Source of the DNA: Phoma sp. XZ068
Taxonomy: Eukaryota; Ascomycota; Dothideomycetes; Pleosporales; Didymellaceae
Assembly: GCA_004835665.1 (NCBI GenBank)
Contig: RBKR01000014.1
Span: 930,001 to 994,000, forward strand
Length of the DNA stretch: 64,000 nt
Direction of reading: 5' to 3'
The first letter of the stretch is position 1. Each line of letters begins with the position of its first letter. A program made the position numbers and the translations under genes. Below the pieces are notes generated by a model, which saw nothing but the letters and a program-made list of their open reading frames with translations, had not been told where the DNA came from and searched no databases. Shown here one piece after another: positions 25,561 through 36,276 of the stretch.

Positions 25561-28432
25561 TCTAGTGGATGGGTAGAGTAACATTGCACATTTCAGTCTA
25601 TACTCGAAAGGGCTGCTACTCCGCTTCTCACACCTCAAGAAGGGCTCGTCGCGTTTCCCCACTGACTTTTCGCTCAACCCGGTGAACGGCACCCTGCGCA
25701 CACGGCTGAGACGGCAGAAACAGCATGATCGCACCTTTCCTTGCTCTTGCGGTGTCGCTTGCGACGTGCAGCCTGTAAAGTCGAGTCTCATCATGCGTAC
25801 ATTACCCGAAGTGGAAATGCAGTAGTCGGTCCGGGATGCGGGTTGCGGGTTGTCAATTGACCGGGGACCAAACCTGGGGAACCAAGCTCGTCCAAGCATC
25901 ACCCGAAGCCCAGTCCTTAGCTGCAGATTTTGTTAGGAACCCTGCAACCAGGCGAGGCCGCGTGCATGGGCGGATGAAGGCCGGGATGCTCGAGTGAACT
26001 CATCAACCCTAAATCGCGCTATCATGAAAGGGTCACATGCCGTGCCGTCTCGTTTGTTTGAAGCTGGCGCCCTGCCACTTAGGCCCCTGTACATGGCTTA
26101 CATGGAAGCAACGAATGACCGTATTTTCTCTTCTAGCTGTGTCCTGGTGACGGTCGGTCACATTGGTAGGCGCCGGGTACAGCAAGCCACAACGCGCCAG
26201 AGCTGGCTGTCTAAACCAACATGCCCTTTAATTGATAGCCGATAACATTTGATGTGCAGGATCCACGGCGCCGTGAGTTTGGACACAGCGCCGTATATCC
26301 TTGTGTGATGCTCGGAGCTGGATAAGGCGTGGCAGGTGCATCCCTCCTTAACAACCGCGTGCTTGGTGGTGGGTCTCCGTTTCCAGAATAGTATGCCAAC
26401 ACCTAAGAGCAATATTGATTGGATAACCTCTCTGACACGCCAGGGTCTGGATCGTAAGCTGGGGATAAATGTCTCCAATGGTATTCACCGTTGCATCCAG
26501 GCTCGAATCAATGGGCGCCCCGTACCACATGCCTGTCTCATGGTCAATTTCAGATTGTTCGCTTCCTCATCAGCTTGTCACACCAAGAGCTAGCCGCAGC
26601 TGCTTCGATCTTCATAAATCACGGGTTGTGGTGTTCACAAGCAATAGTGGCGCCGTTAGCATGATAGTAACTATTCCTTTTCATGTTCGCACCCGTGCGG
26701 CGCGTTTGGGGAACCATGTTATCAGGCGTTCACAGGTACTTCCGGGGCGACAACGAGCGAATGGCGCAAAGCCGTTGGGCGCTGCATGATTTCCGGGCAC
26801 AGACTTCCGATCCGCGATGAAGAAGCAAGCCATCGCAGAAGGAGCACATGACGGAGCGAGAGTGAACGAATGATGGTGGGACGTCAACCGCCATCACATG
26901 CGTATCGCCATGAGTCCTGAATATCGGCATCTGGGGTAAACATTACACATGAAAGCGTTTCTACTCCTCCGCGCCATGTGCCCATCAATAGGCTCCATGT
27001 CAGAAGCTGTGGGGCGCTCTTGTATTTGCAAGCCACAAGGTGAGCGAAGAAGGTTCTATCAGGCTGCCGTGCTAAGTCCCGTGGGTAAGGCGAATGTTTT
27101 GATGTGCTTCTTTTCAGTCACGCCCAGGAAAAGCATAGGCAGCTTCCATGAGGCGTGGTCACCAATCAGATGCGTTGACAAACATTGATACGTGGTCGAC
27201 GCAGGGCTAGTAACTGACAGATTAGCGGACTGCATCGTACAAAGCGTGTTCACTGCCTTCGCATGCAGCCTTTGAGGACGGCGATTCAGGTGCATTCCTC
27301 GGCAGTTGCAAGGCGCCGACTCCGGAAGGAACTGCCAAGCGAACGCAGATTGACTTTCCAAGGAGTTGCAAGAGATTATGGTACTCTTTCCGGCAAGCAA
27401 CCGTGCAAGCGACCACCGCGGACGGCAGACGATCCCAGTTGGCAAAAGCTTTTCGTAACGGCAGCACTATAGCCCTTCCCAAACCATCAGAGCAAGCGAG
27501 GTTGGTGTAACTGTCATCATCTCCTGAGCGCAAGTCACACCAGCAGGGACAAGCATCAGGCGATGTACGTAGTACTCTTGACCGACAGTGGGTGTTGCTG
27601 ATGTTCGTGGGAGGTGGAAAAGGGTCTCGAATGTATCGAATGTTCCTTCAACTCCACTTCGGGGGTTCCGCAAAGTCTCCAGCTCGGCCAAAATCTGGTA
27701 GAACCTGGTCCATGTTGAAATCTGATTGTCGTTGAGGACTCAAGGGCCACGCGAGCCCCACATCCGGAAGCCACGACAGTTTCCGTGCCTGCTTGTTCCA
27801 CACGGTGGTACCGTAGCAAGGGCACAAATAATTGAAAGAGGCTGTTGTCGGAATGCTCCGAAGAGCCTCATCGGAGTCGCCGCCACGGTACTGTTTCTTC
27901 CTACCAAACAACAAGAGGTTCTAGGTTTTTGAAACATGGTTAGCAAATTCATTAACAAATCATGAAGGCGTGTACAATTACCAGCAATAGATTGGCATCG
28001 GCAACAGATCCACCCTACCAGCATGTGCCCAAGGGCTCTCGTGCAGGTGATGTGCATGAGCTGTGCTGTCGCTGCCTGCAGAGCTTCCTTGGCGAAGGAT
28101 TGAGGCGAGAGGGACAGACCGCGTGATCATAAAACACGCTGCACGCTTAAGGGTTTCTAAAAAGTACCACTGACTACCAAAGCAAGTTACTGCGAAAAAA
28201 ACCACTGCGTAAAGCGGTTGTTCATTGATTTCACTGTGGACAACGTTGCAGTGAGGTTGGAAGTTGCTGTCGTCATAGCTCTGTAGTTCTGTACTGGGCT
28301 GATCACGACCCTGGGCGCGCGGCGCCTGGTGCACCTTGTGAGTGGGGTGCACGCGCAGGCGCACGTGTGCGTAGCCCTGTAGCAGAAGTTCTGACTCCAC
28401 AAGAGAACTACATCCACCATTCTCCACACAAT
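25561..28432. other. Long intergenic region; one doubtful minus-strand coding trace
   Basis: Nearly 2.9 kb without a gene I can support. Between about 28,020 and 27,467 the minus strand shows an intron-like unit (donor at about 27,979, branch TGCTAAC, acceptor near 27,920) followed by an 85-codon protein-like frame to 27,648 and a second overlapping frame to 27,467 in a different phase. No family was recognised and the frames do not join cleanly, so it is a broken gene or chance. The rest contains only short scattered frames. Confidence 0.4.
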
Positions 28433-28802
28433 ATGGCCGTAAGCAAGATATGCCTGCCGTGCATCCTGTTTGCTAATACCCCATGAGCCCCGCGAAACTA
28501 CCTATGGCATCGTCGTGGACGCAAACCCCCCAGCTTATCCAGGCGGTGTTGTCGAGGTGCACCACCACCATCACCACACGCTCCGCGCCCGCGATTCACG
28601 ATCATCTACGTTCTGCAGGACACTCCTTGTAGTCATCCTGGTGCTAATCGTCGTCGCTTCCTTCGGCATTGTCACGTTTGTGGCATGGAACTTCCACCAG
28701 GTTGCTGAGTGTGAAAAGGAACGGCTACCTTGGGAGAAGCCATGCAAAGACTGGCTGGGAAAGGACTCGCAAGACTGGTTAGGCCGACACTCGGGTGCAT
28801 GA
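28433..28802 (+). CDS. Small single-pass membrane protein with a natural His6 run
   Basis: Two exons are proposed: 28,433-28,438 (ATG GCC) and 28,488-28,802, joined over a 49-bp intron with a perfect GTAAGC donor and a GCTAAT branch site, giving 106 residues. Layout: a 45-residue soluble N-terminus containing six consecutive His (about residues 25-30), one strongly hydrophobic helix (about 47-72), and a short C-terminal tail with two Cys and repeated DWLG words. There is no signal peptide, so the helix probably acts as a signal anchor. No family was recognised. The two-codon first exon is the least certain part; the second-exon frame itself is clean and coding-like. Confidence 0.55.
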
Positions 28803-29440
28803 ACGGTGATAGAAGCATTCGAACAAGACCTGCTTCTGGCATATATCCAACGCGTGGCAATCTGTTCTGAGATTGTGGAATGCGGGGAGACTGCGACGTC
28901 CAGGACCTTTAGAGGATCTCGAACGTCTACGTTCTGTGTCGCTTCGCGCGTAAGCATGAACCTTTGTCTTTTGCGTGCCATCGAGAAATATAGGGTAATT
29001 GTTCCTTAGGGTTCGAAGGCTGTGCGAGGCCCGCACTTTCGATTCGTCTATTGAGAACTCCTGTGTTAGGCTCCAAGCACAGCAACATTTTGCATATCAC
29101 ATTTCTCGGCGTGTCTGACTGTATTATTTGTAACATCAGCATAATAAGATTGATATCCTATGGGAGATGAAGTTAACTACTCGCCATCACGCATTGTTTT
29201 CAAGATTGTATACAAAATTCAGGATACTACGAGCTAACGACAGCACGAAGTCAAAATGTCGCAATGTCATAACCACAAATAAGAACGCTAACATCTTCCG
29301 AAGTGCATACTCTCAATCCGCACATTCAATCAATTTGGGATGTTTTGCAAATCCTTGCGAGAATGCAGGCGTCTGATATCGTGCCTCACGTCGACAAACT
29401 CGTTCAACTACCATCTCGTTAGCAACAGTGCCTACATTTT
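28803..29440. other. Intergenic, no gene seen
   Basis: About 640 bp between the convergent small genes; AT content rises slightly after 29,050. No conserved frame, RNA gene or repeat was recognised. Confidence 0.5.
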
Positions 29441-29905
29441 CTACGATATGTAAGTGGGTTCGTTTACTTGCTGCAGAATGTCATCGGGTGTACTCTTATT
29501 TGGTACAAAAACGAGCTGCCAGTCCGGGTACGGCTTCTCTGTACCAATGTACCTGCCTTCCTCGTCTTTCGCGTAGTGTTTGATATAGCAGTCGCGGGTC
29601 ATGCTGCGTGAAATCACAGTTCGTTTCCCTGTCTTCATCGCACTTCCCCAGGGTAAGTAGTCTCCAAACGAGAGCTTGTGCGTGCTGTGAATCATGGGCA
29701 CGTCGACTTTGTCGTGCGGATCGCCCTCATGTAGGGAACGCAGGTAGGATGTACCTTTATACGCTGGTGGTGCCACTTCATCTGCATATGAAGGGGGGGT
29801 GTTTCTGGAGTCATATGAGCATTTGGCTGGCTTCTGTGTGGGTTGATATGCATACTTCGAGTCGTCTCGTTCGCTTTCCTTATGCCTCGAAAATAGTGAT
29901 GGCAT
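29441..29905 (-). CDS. Hypothetical protein with tandem PPxY motifs
   Basis: A single-exon frame of 154 residues starting MPSLFSRHKE. The N-terminal third is polar and low-complexity and contains PPSY and PPAY about ten residues apart (residues 37-50), the type of motif bound by WW domains of Rsp5/Nedd4 ubiquitin ligases. The C-terminal two thirds look folded, with alternating charged and aromatic residues (DWQLVFVPN near the end). No membrane segment or signal peptide is present. I recognise no family. Coding status is supported by length, composition and a sensible C-terminus rather than homology. Confidence 0.6.
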   Translation of the reverse strand: MPSLFSRHKESERDDSKYAYQPTQKPAKCSYDSRNTPPSYADEVAPPAYKGTSYLRSLHEGDPHDKVDVPMIHSTHKLSFGDYLPWGSAMKTGKRTVISRSMTRDCYIKHYAKDEEGRYIGTEKPYPDWQLVFVPNKSTPDDILQQVNEPTYIS

Positions 29906-30006
29906 ATCGATAATCTAGCTAGCACTTGGACTTGATTTAGTGAAGGAGGTCTGATCTGCAGTCTGTCTGTTCGGAGGCTTTGGTATTATGGAGTGTGCTG
30001 GCCTTT

Positions 30007-30337
30007 TTACAATAACTCTCGCACATAAAGGACGTCATACCTCAAGGCGTGCACCGCCACCATTAGAGCTATTCTCAAAGAAGTATCATTGTATCTAGTC
30101 CAGGTCACGTCCGTCACGTGTATTTCTGTCACTCGTATTGCTCTGGGGAACGTGGCGGAGCGGACCGGATTTGGCACTATTGCTAGGAAGATGATCATAG
30201 TGAAATATGCGCAGCAGAACCGCCATCGGTTGGTACTTTTCAACGCACCTGTCTCATACCTAGGCAAATCTCAAGGCTTAGCTAAGGCAGAGTTACAATC
30301 TACACCACTCCGACATTCCATCAACAGCATACATCAT
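30007..30337 (-). CDS. Possible small membrane-anchored protein, two exons
   Basis: Proposed exons are 30,337-30,306 and 30,259-30,007, joined over a 46-bp intron (GTGTAG donor, GCTAAG branch, CCTAG acceptor), giving 94 residues. It has a short polar N-terminus, one hydrophobic helix (FTMIIFLAIV, about residues 29-38) and a C-terminal part with beta-like alternation. The layout (cytosolic tail, single helix, extracellular domain) resembles small fungal membrane proteins, but no family was recognised and the donor is weak. It stands head-to-tail upstream of the PPxY protein. Confidence 0.3.
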
Positions 30338-31482
30338 CAGCAGAATCTGCCTTGTCACAGGCCCAGACGAAGTGAGCCGTTTTATAACTTAAGAATTGCT
30401 GGAGAATGAGCATCCCACCCCAGCCCCCTTCGGCCCTGAGATCAGCCGCTAAGGCTCACGCCGGTGAGCTCTGGGAAGGCGCTAAAGGGGGGGCATCGTC
30501 ATCGCGACCTAGCTTCAGCATGCTGTTTAAAAGCTACTGGGTGTTGTGTTCGATCCCTGCGAGGCTGACCTGTGCGACAATTCCCGTGCTTCTAGTGTAA
30601 GGTGATGCTCTTGCAACCCAAAAATACGTATCACTAATGCGCAGATCCCCGACTGACTACCGTCCTATCATCGATGCCAGGTCAAACTGCACTCACTTCA
30701 CAAATCTGCGTTTTTCTTTACCAGGTCGCCTGTGGCCGGGTTTGGGCTTAAGAAGTATGCTTCGTTGATTTTGCGACTGTAACGTGGACTTAACAAATGA
30801 AACGCTTTGTGACGCGTGTTCAATGCTACCGCCGCGTTTCTCGACACTACCTTAAACCTGAATGTACAATCGCGTCATAGTCAAGTTGCTAAAAGTGTAG
30901 AACGTTTTCAGAGACAAGAGTATTTGCATTGCAGAATGGATCTCAGAGCTAGCTTCGACATACTTAGACTGTTGGCAACCTCTTTGTACAATGATCCATA
31001 TGCAGTGCGGGTACACGCAGTGACCGCTATCCCTTTCACTTTCACCTTGAGGAAACACTCTGATATTTGGCAATGAGTATTGCTTCGGCGACTGCGCAGC
31101 GGCTTCAGTAACGCTGCGCTTAACGACTTAATATTCCTCGTGCAATGGTATTTTGTCAGGCAATCTCACGCCTTATAGTCACTGAGCCATTGTGAATACT
31201 TGCCCCAGGTCTGCAAGCCACAGTGTTGTAGATTTCTCAAGGTGAATAGGCCATGGTTCCTTCCTCATGCAAACAACAAACGGGACAACAGTGCTGAGAT
31301 GACGTATAAACCCAAGTTCTGCCTAGTTCACTCGACTCTCACTATATCTCTCACCTATGCATTGTACGCCATCGCCTGCTGCCAGCAAGTCAAACACTGA
31401 AAGACGGCGTCAACACTGGCAGCCTTTTCGGTCTCGCTTGCCTCCAACAAACACACAACAACTCTCCACAAAATCGACAAAT
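30338..31482. other. Intergenic, upstream of MYND gene
   Basis: About 1.1 kb. A 64-codon frame at 30,406-30,600 is not convincing. The 100 bp before 31,483 are CA- and pyrimidine-rich ('acaacaactctccaca'), typical of a fungal 5' leader. Nothing else is recognised. Confidence 0.45.
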
Positions 31483-32356
31483 ATGGGTGCCTGGGGCTAC
31501 GGTGAGTGCAACACAGTACTACAGTGGGTCACTGTTCGAAGCTCACAGTCCATCAGGTCTCTTCCAGTCAGACAATGACTTCGACACACTCGACGAGTTG
31601 GGTGACGGTATGGGTCTCACCGAGCTTCAAGAGGAAATGCAATCTACGGTGAAGGCTGCAGGCAAGAGCGATGAGGAAACAGACCGCATTTATCTCTCCA
31701 TTCATGGCGGCGGCTCTCACCCAGATGTCGTGCGCAAACATCTCGATTCAGGCGTCTTGGCCAGCTTCATCGTCGCCAAGGAGGCTGAGATGCTGTCCAT
31801 CCCAGATGGTAGTCGAGATCAAATGCTTAACTACATGTTTCGCGACCCATGTTACTGTTACATTCTGCTCGGCGCCTGCGCCATGACACTCGGCTGTCAC
31901 CTTCCAGAGTCGTATGTCGACATGCTCAAGGTTGTCTATACTGAAGGCGGACTCATGCCGGATGCTGTTAAGCAGATGCGCAAGGCGCTCTTCGGCCCAA
32001 ATGGCTACAAGGACGGTGAACCTTATGATTTCGAGTCGAAGGGCCTCATCGAGACAATGGCTGCGGATTCTGGCCATGAGTGCACAGCTTCCGGTTTCAA
32101 GCTCATGAACGTCATGAGCCCAGGAGGTATCTTCAATACCGGGATGGTCAACTCCATGAACTCGGTCATCTTGAAGGAGCTGCGCAACAAGCGGCACTAC
32201 CCCGATGCATGTGCCGAGTGCTCCGGCAATCACAGACGAGGTGGCAGTGCTCTGATGCAGTGCTCCAGGTGCAAGGATCGGAAGTACTGCTCTTCGGCTT
32301 GCCAGAAGAAGCACTGGAGGATCCACAAGAGGCTATGTAAGCCGGTCGTTGGCTGA
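31483..32356 (+). CDS. MYND-type zinc-finger protein
   Basis: Two exons: a 19-nt first exon (31,483-31,501) encoding MGAWGYG and 31,557-32,356, with a 55-bp intron, giving 272 residues. The MGAWGYG...SDNDFD start is typical of a fungal family and decides the start codon; the longer unspliced frame beginning at 31,487 loses it. The last 45 residues form a MYND zinc finger with the pattern C-x2-C, C-x2-C, C-x3-C, H-x3-C (CAEC, CSRC, CSSAC, HKRLC), a protein-protein interaction module. The middle is mostly helical with no catalytic motif visible. Molecular role unknown. Confidence 0.85.
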
Positions 32357-33303
32357 TGTCCGTGGCAAGAGGCTGTGGTAAAGGCTATCGTATCTAGTTC
32401 ACGGTGGAGTTTACCTTGAGATGGTATGCACGGTTGCTGTAGGACTTCTGGTGTTCCTTGTGTGTTAGTGGACTGTTTGACGGGCGTAGCTGTCGAAAAA
32501 GGTCCCAAAACAACTTTGCGGGTGTCAGTACATGTATCTGAGTGCGATACTATCCGTTTTAATCAATAATCCACTTTCCATCGCTTTTCGATGGTGTGAT
32601 ATGCTACCTCGTGCATGAGACTTCGATTGGTGCTGTATGATGGCCGCTCGTTTTAGTTGCGGTGCCGAGCGAGCATGTAAACTGTGCCACGGACGCAACA
32701 GTTTCTAAATCACAACTTTAATGCGCGTAAAATTGTTTGCATCGAATTTCGATAGGCCCATTATGTAGTTTGACGCGGTTTTGCGCACTCACACGCGTTG
32801 TGATGGGTGTGATGCATTTTCTCAAAAGTCCATGTGTTCCAATTATTGTACGATTTACCTTTCGCCATGCTGTCACACTATCGTGAATAAAAATAGCAAT
32901 CCATGTTCACATCGGACACAATCATTACCCCAGAAGCTCCAGCAAGTAAGTACAGCATAGAACAGCCCTGAAAAAGTGAAATTGCTAACAGCGCGTGTAC
33001 TGGGGTGCGAACATGACTGCTCATTCATGGGGCACCTTCACACCACATGCTAGGGATTGGAAGACAAGCGCCATCACATCATAGCTATTCCACATTGACT
33101 AGAAAATCACAGCAGCAGGATGAAAGATGCTAATATAGGATGGATAGATAACGCTCATTATGCACTTGACCAACTAATCATACACCTCGAGATACCCCAC
33201 TCCACGTATGCCAGCAGTGCAGTTGTTGACCAGCTCCATCCTTTCCAAGCTACACGAATGTACAAAACAGAACAGCCTCTTCACCCTAAAATGAACCTCT
33301 CGC
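32357..33303. other. Intergenic between convergent genes
   Basis: About 950 bp of 3' flanking DNA shared by the MYND gene and KGD2. A run of weakly AT-rich sequence is present; no frame, repeat or RNA gene was recognised. Confidence 0.5.
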
Positions 33304-34908
33304 CTACAACAGCATTTTCCTGGGGTCCTCAATGTACTCCTTGATCTTGACAAGGAAAGTGACAGCCTCCCGACCGTCAAGTAGCCTGTGGTCGTATGTA
33401 AGGGCGAGGTACATCATGGGCCTGATCTCAACCTTGCCGTTGATGGCAACGGGCTTGTCCTTGATGGCGTGCAGACCCAAGACAGCGGTCTGGGGAAGGT
33501 TGATGATGGGTGTGCCCATCAGGGATCCGAAGACGCCACCGTTGGAGATGGTGAAGGTACCACCAGCCATGTCCTCGATGGTGAGCTTGTTGTCGCGAGC
33601 CTTCTTACCAAGCTCGGCGATGGCCTTCTCGATGCCGACCATGTCCAGGCTCTCGGCGTTGCGGACAACGGGGGTGACGAGACCCTTCTCGGTGGCAACG
33701 GCCACGGAGATGTCGACGTAGTCGCGGTAGACGATGGTGTCGCCGCCCTTGGGGCCCTCAATGGAGGCGTTGACGGCGGGCACGTCGCGCATGGCGAGGA
33801 TGCAGGCGCGCGAGAAGGCAGACATGAAGCCGAGCTTGACGCCCTTGTTCTTGAGGATTTCATCCTTGTAGAGCTTGCGGAACTCCATGATGGACGACAT
33901 GTCGACCTCGTTGAAGGTGGTAAGCGACGCGGCGGTGTTCTGGGACTGCTTGAGGCGCTCGGCAATGCGGAGACGCATGCGGTTCATCTTGACCTGCACG
34001 GCTGTTAGTCATTGTTAAATGGCTGTGGGTGGTTGAACGTACGCGGTTCTCTCCACGGCTGCCAGGCTGGACCTGCTTCGACTCCTCCTTGGGCGCAGGC
34101 TTGGAGCCCTTCTTCGGCTCTGGCTGCTTGGGAGACTGAGGCTTTGACTCTTGCTTGGGGGGTTCGGGTTTCGACTCCTGCTTGGAAGGCTCAGGCTGCT
34201 TCTGCTGCTCCTGCTCGCCAGAAGGCTGCGACGATGTCTCCTGGTCCTTGGAAGCAGGCTCCTTGGGCTCCTCCTTGGCCTCCTCCTTTCCACCAGACGG
34301 CGCAGCGCCGCCAAGCTCGAGCTTGACTACATCCTGGCCGACGGTGACGGTGTCCTCCTCGTTGACGAGGAACTCCTTGATGGTACCAGCCTGGGGCGCG
34401 TTTAGGGAAACGTCGATCTTGTCTGTCTCGATGGTGGCAATCTCCTCGTCCTGCTCGACGTAGTCGCCAACCTCTGCTTACTATCAGTACTGCTACGTAG
34501 ACGCTGTGCGGCGGGCGTGCTCACGTTTCGACCACTGCTTCAGTGTGCCCTCGGTGATGGATTCGGCCATCTCGGGGACCTTGACGGTGGTGACATCGGC
34601 TGCGGCAGGATTAGCACGTGGGCCATGGGGTGCATTGGGGACACAAACCATAGCTCCGTGTCTGGTCGAGGGTCCAGAGACGTTGTGTTGCGAGCTGTCC
34701 GGGTCGTCTGCTGTCGGCTTAGCGATGCGTCTGCGCGGTCCAATGGCACGGCCTACCTGGAGACGTGGCTCAGGAGGCCAGCAGAGGTGGCTCTCGAGAT
34801 GGCCGAGTAGCTTCGCGCGGCGGGAGCGCGGGCAGAGCGAGCAGCGGCGCGCAGGGCCGACGAGCGCATTGCGCCGGGCAGGCGGCGAAGACACTGTTGG
34901 CTCGACAT
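33304..34908 (-). CDS. KGD2: Dihydrolipoamide succinyltransferase, E2 of 2-oxoglutarate dehydrogenase
   Basis: Four exons: 34,908-34,757; 34,661-34,525; 34,473-34,043; 33,993-33,304, giving 469 residues; introns of 95, 51 and 49 bp. The first 50 residues are Arg/Ser/Ala-rich without acids, a mitochondrial presequence. The lipoyl domain carries its modified Lys in ETDKID. A long Pro/Lys/Glu/Ser linker follows; I see no clear E3-binding domain, as in yeast Kgd2. The C-terminal catalytic domain ends with the acyltransferase motif DHRLLDG. The enzyme transfers succinyl groups to CoA in the TCA cycle, in the mitochondrial matrix. The first intron could end elsewhere; the chosen acceptor is the one that keeps phase. 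It shares a 302-bp divergent promoter with NDUFB9. Confidence 0.93.
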
Positions 34909-35210
34909 GATGGGGGCGAGACGGCAAGCCGCGAGAGATGGACAAGCTAATGGGTGGGCAAAGCGGCGAAGGGCGGTGGGGAGGGCGAGGCAGGTGTTGT
35001 GAGGGAATTGCTGAAGCTGCAGCAGGGCACACCAGTTCTGACGTCTCGGAGCGTCCAGTCGGAAGCATGGCCCTCGCCGCCAGGCCGTAATGCCAAGCCT
35101 GCACCTCACCTGGCCGGCGCGCGCAGCACTGCGACGACAACGAGGCATTGCGGCCACACAGCACACACTCCCCTTCCGCCACGCACACGACTGGAAGGGC
35201 CACCGTCACC
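34909..35210. promoter_or_regulatory. Bidirectional promoter, KGD2 / NDUFB9
   Basis: Only 302 bp separate the two start codons of divergently transcribed mitochondrial-energy genes. The sequence is GC-rich, contains short runs of GGGAGGGC/GGCGAAGGGCGG type and has no TATA box, as expected for a housekeeping bidirectional promoter. Confidence 0.55.
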
Positions 35211-35800
35211 ATGAGCTCCAAGAAGCAGGTCCTGTACGCCGCCCGCCCGCCGCCCGCTGCGCGCAGAAACTGACGCACCCTCGCAGGAGCCTGTACCGCC
35301 AGTCGCTGAAGCTGGCGCTCGACTGGAGCGTCCACCGCTACCTCTGGCGCGGCCAGGCAGTCTACCTCCGCGGTCTCTTCGAGGCCAACAGGAACGTCAC
35401 AGAGCCGCGACAGCAGAGGGTGCGCCCCCCGTCCCCGCCGCACCACCCGTGCTTCGCACGCCAGCACCACGGCGACGCCCGAATGAACCGCGCTGATGCA
35501 TGCGAACAGGCACTGATCGCTGAGACCGAGAACCTGCTCGAGAAGTGGAAGCACCCCGACCCATACCGCCCGCCCACGGCCCCAGGAGGTGCGTTACCAA
35601 TGCCCGGATATATATCCGCCACGGCCGCGGACACGGCAAAGCGAACACTCTTGTACGCCAATGCTAACACTCTTGTACAGGCTCAAAGTACGAGCGCAAC
35701 CTGCCTGTCCCGATTCTGGATCGTGAGTGCTCTTCTTTGTCCATGACTAATGATGCACTGCTAATTGGGTGCAGCTCCACCGAAATGGATGAACCCGTAA
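35211..35800 (+). CDS. NDUFB9: NADH:ubiquinone oxidoreductase B22 subunit (LYR protein)
   Basis: Five exons: 35,211-35,233; 35,287-35,419; 35,510-35,588; 35,681-35,722; 35,775-35,800, giving 100 residues. The introns are 53, 90, 92 and 52 bp, and one has a perfect TGCTAAC branch site. The LYR motif (SLYRQSLKLALDW) starts the second exon, followed by the family's KHPDPYRPPTAPGG and SKYERNLPVPI blocks. It is an accessory subunit of mitochondrial complex I, bound with acyl carrier protein. The end is uncertain: the stop at 35,800 overlaps a consensus GTAAGT donor, and splicing from 35,796 to 35,881 would give a last exon ending at 35,902 and add about five residues. Confidence 0.88.
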
Positions 35801-35984
35801 GTGGGCTGGGATGGATGGGCAGAAGAGGAGCTTGTATAGCTTTGTAGTTGTATCTATCACACATGGATGCGATTGCGCAGGGGCGCAGAGACTGAGATGT
35901 AAATCAATCAATTTTCCATGTTCAGCCGGTTGAGCTACGCGTGATATTGTGGGAGACGTGCACCACAACGTTGCTGATATCCGC

Positions 35985-36026
35985 TCATGTACGCATCCTC
36001 ATGTACGCATCCTCATGTACGCATCT
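35985..36026. repeat. Tandem repeat, three copies of a 14-mer
   Basis: Three consecutive copies of TCATGTACGCATCC, the last ending in T instead of C. A small minisatellite just downstream of NDUFB9. Confidence 0.9.
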
Positions 36027-36181
36027 ATTTTCCGTGTACAATGAAGGCACCCTGCTTGAATCGCTTTGATTCGCAAAAGTTTGTACATGAAAGGAGTTTA
36101 ACGTCGGTTTCATCATGTTGCAAATCAACGCCAAGTCCCCAGTCTACCGCTGCATGCAAAGCAGACATCCAAGGAGCAAAC

Positions 36182-36276
36182 GCCAAACTTTGCAGAAAAC
36201 ATGCAATTGCCAAACGCGAGCCAAACTGTCAAAGTCAACATCTCGCCAAACCGCTAAACTCAACATCTTGCCAAAC
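36182..36276. repeat. Cluster of five GCCAAAC heptamers
   Basis: Exact GCCAAAC occurs at 36,182, 36,209, 36,220, 36,245 and 36,270, always on the plus strand, with further near-matches (GCTAAAC, GTCAAAG) between. The spacing is irregular (11-27 bp). It lies in the 3' flank shared by two genes. Confidence 0.75.

Noticed and set aside
26336..26593. 85-codon plus-strand frame in the long intergenic region
   Set aside because: No family resemblance, no splice context and an overlapping frame on the other strand of similar quality.
30540..30585. T-loop-like GTTCGATCC, possible tRNA
   Set aside because: The flanking bases do not form a five-pair T stem, and no A box lies upstream at the right distance.
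34493..35554. 353-codon minus-strand frame spanning KGD2 exon 2 and NDUFB9
   Set aside because: Only its last part is real KGD2 coding sequence; the rest is promoter and the antisense of NDUFB9 exons.
35905..35950. tRNA A-box-like TAGCTCAACCGG on the minus strand
   Set aside because: No B box or cloverleaf can be drawn around it; treated as chance or at most a fragment.
35985..36026. CRISPR-like array
   Set aside because: Three direct 14-mers without spacers in a fungal genome are a minisatellite.
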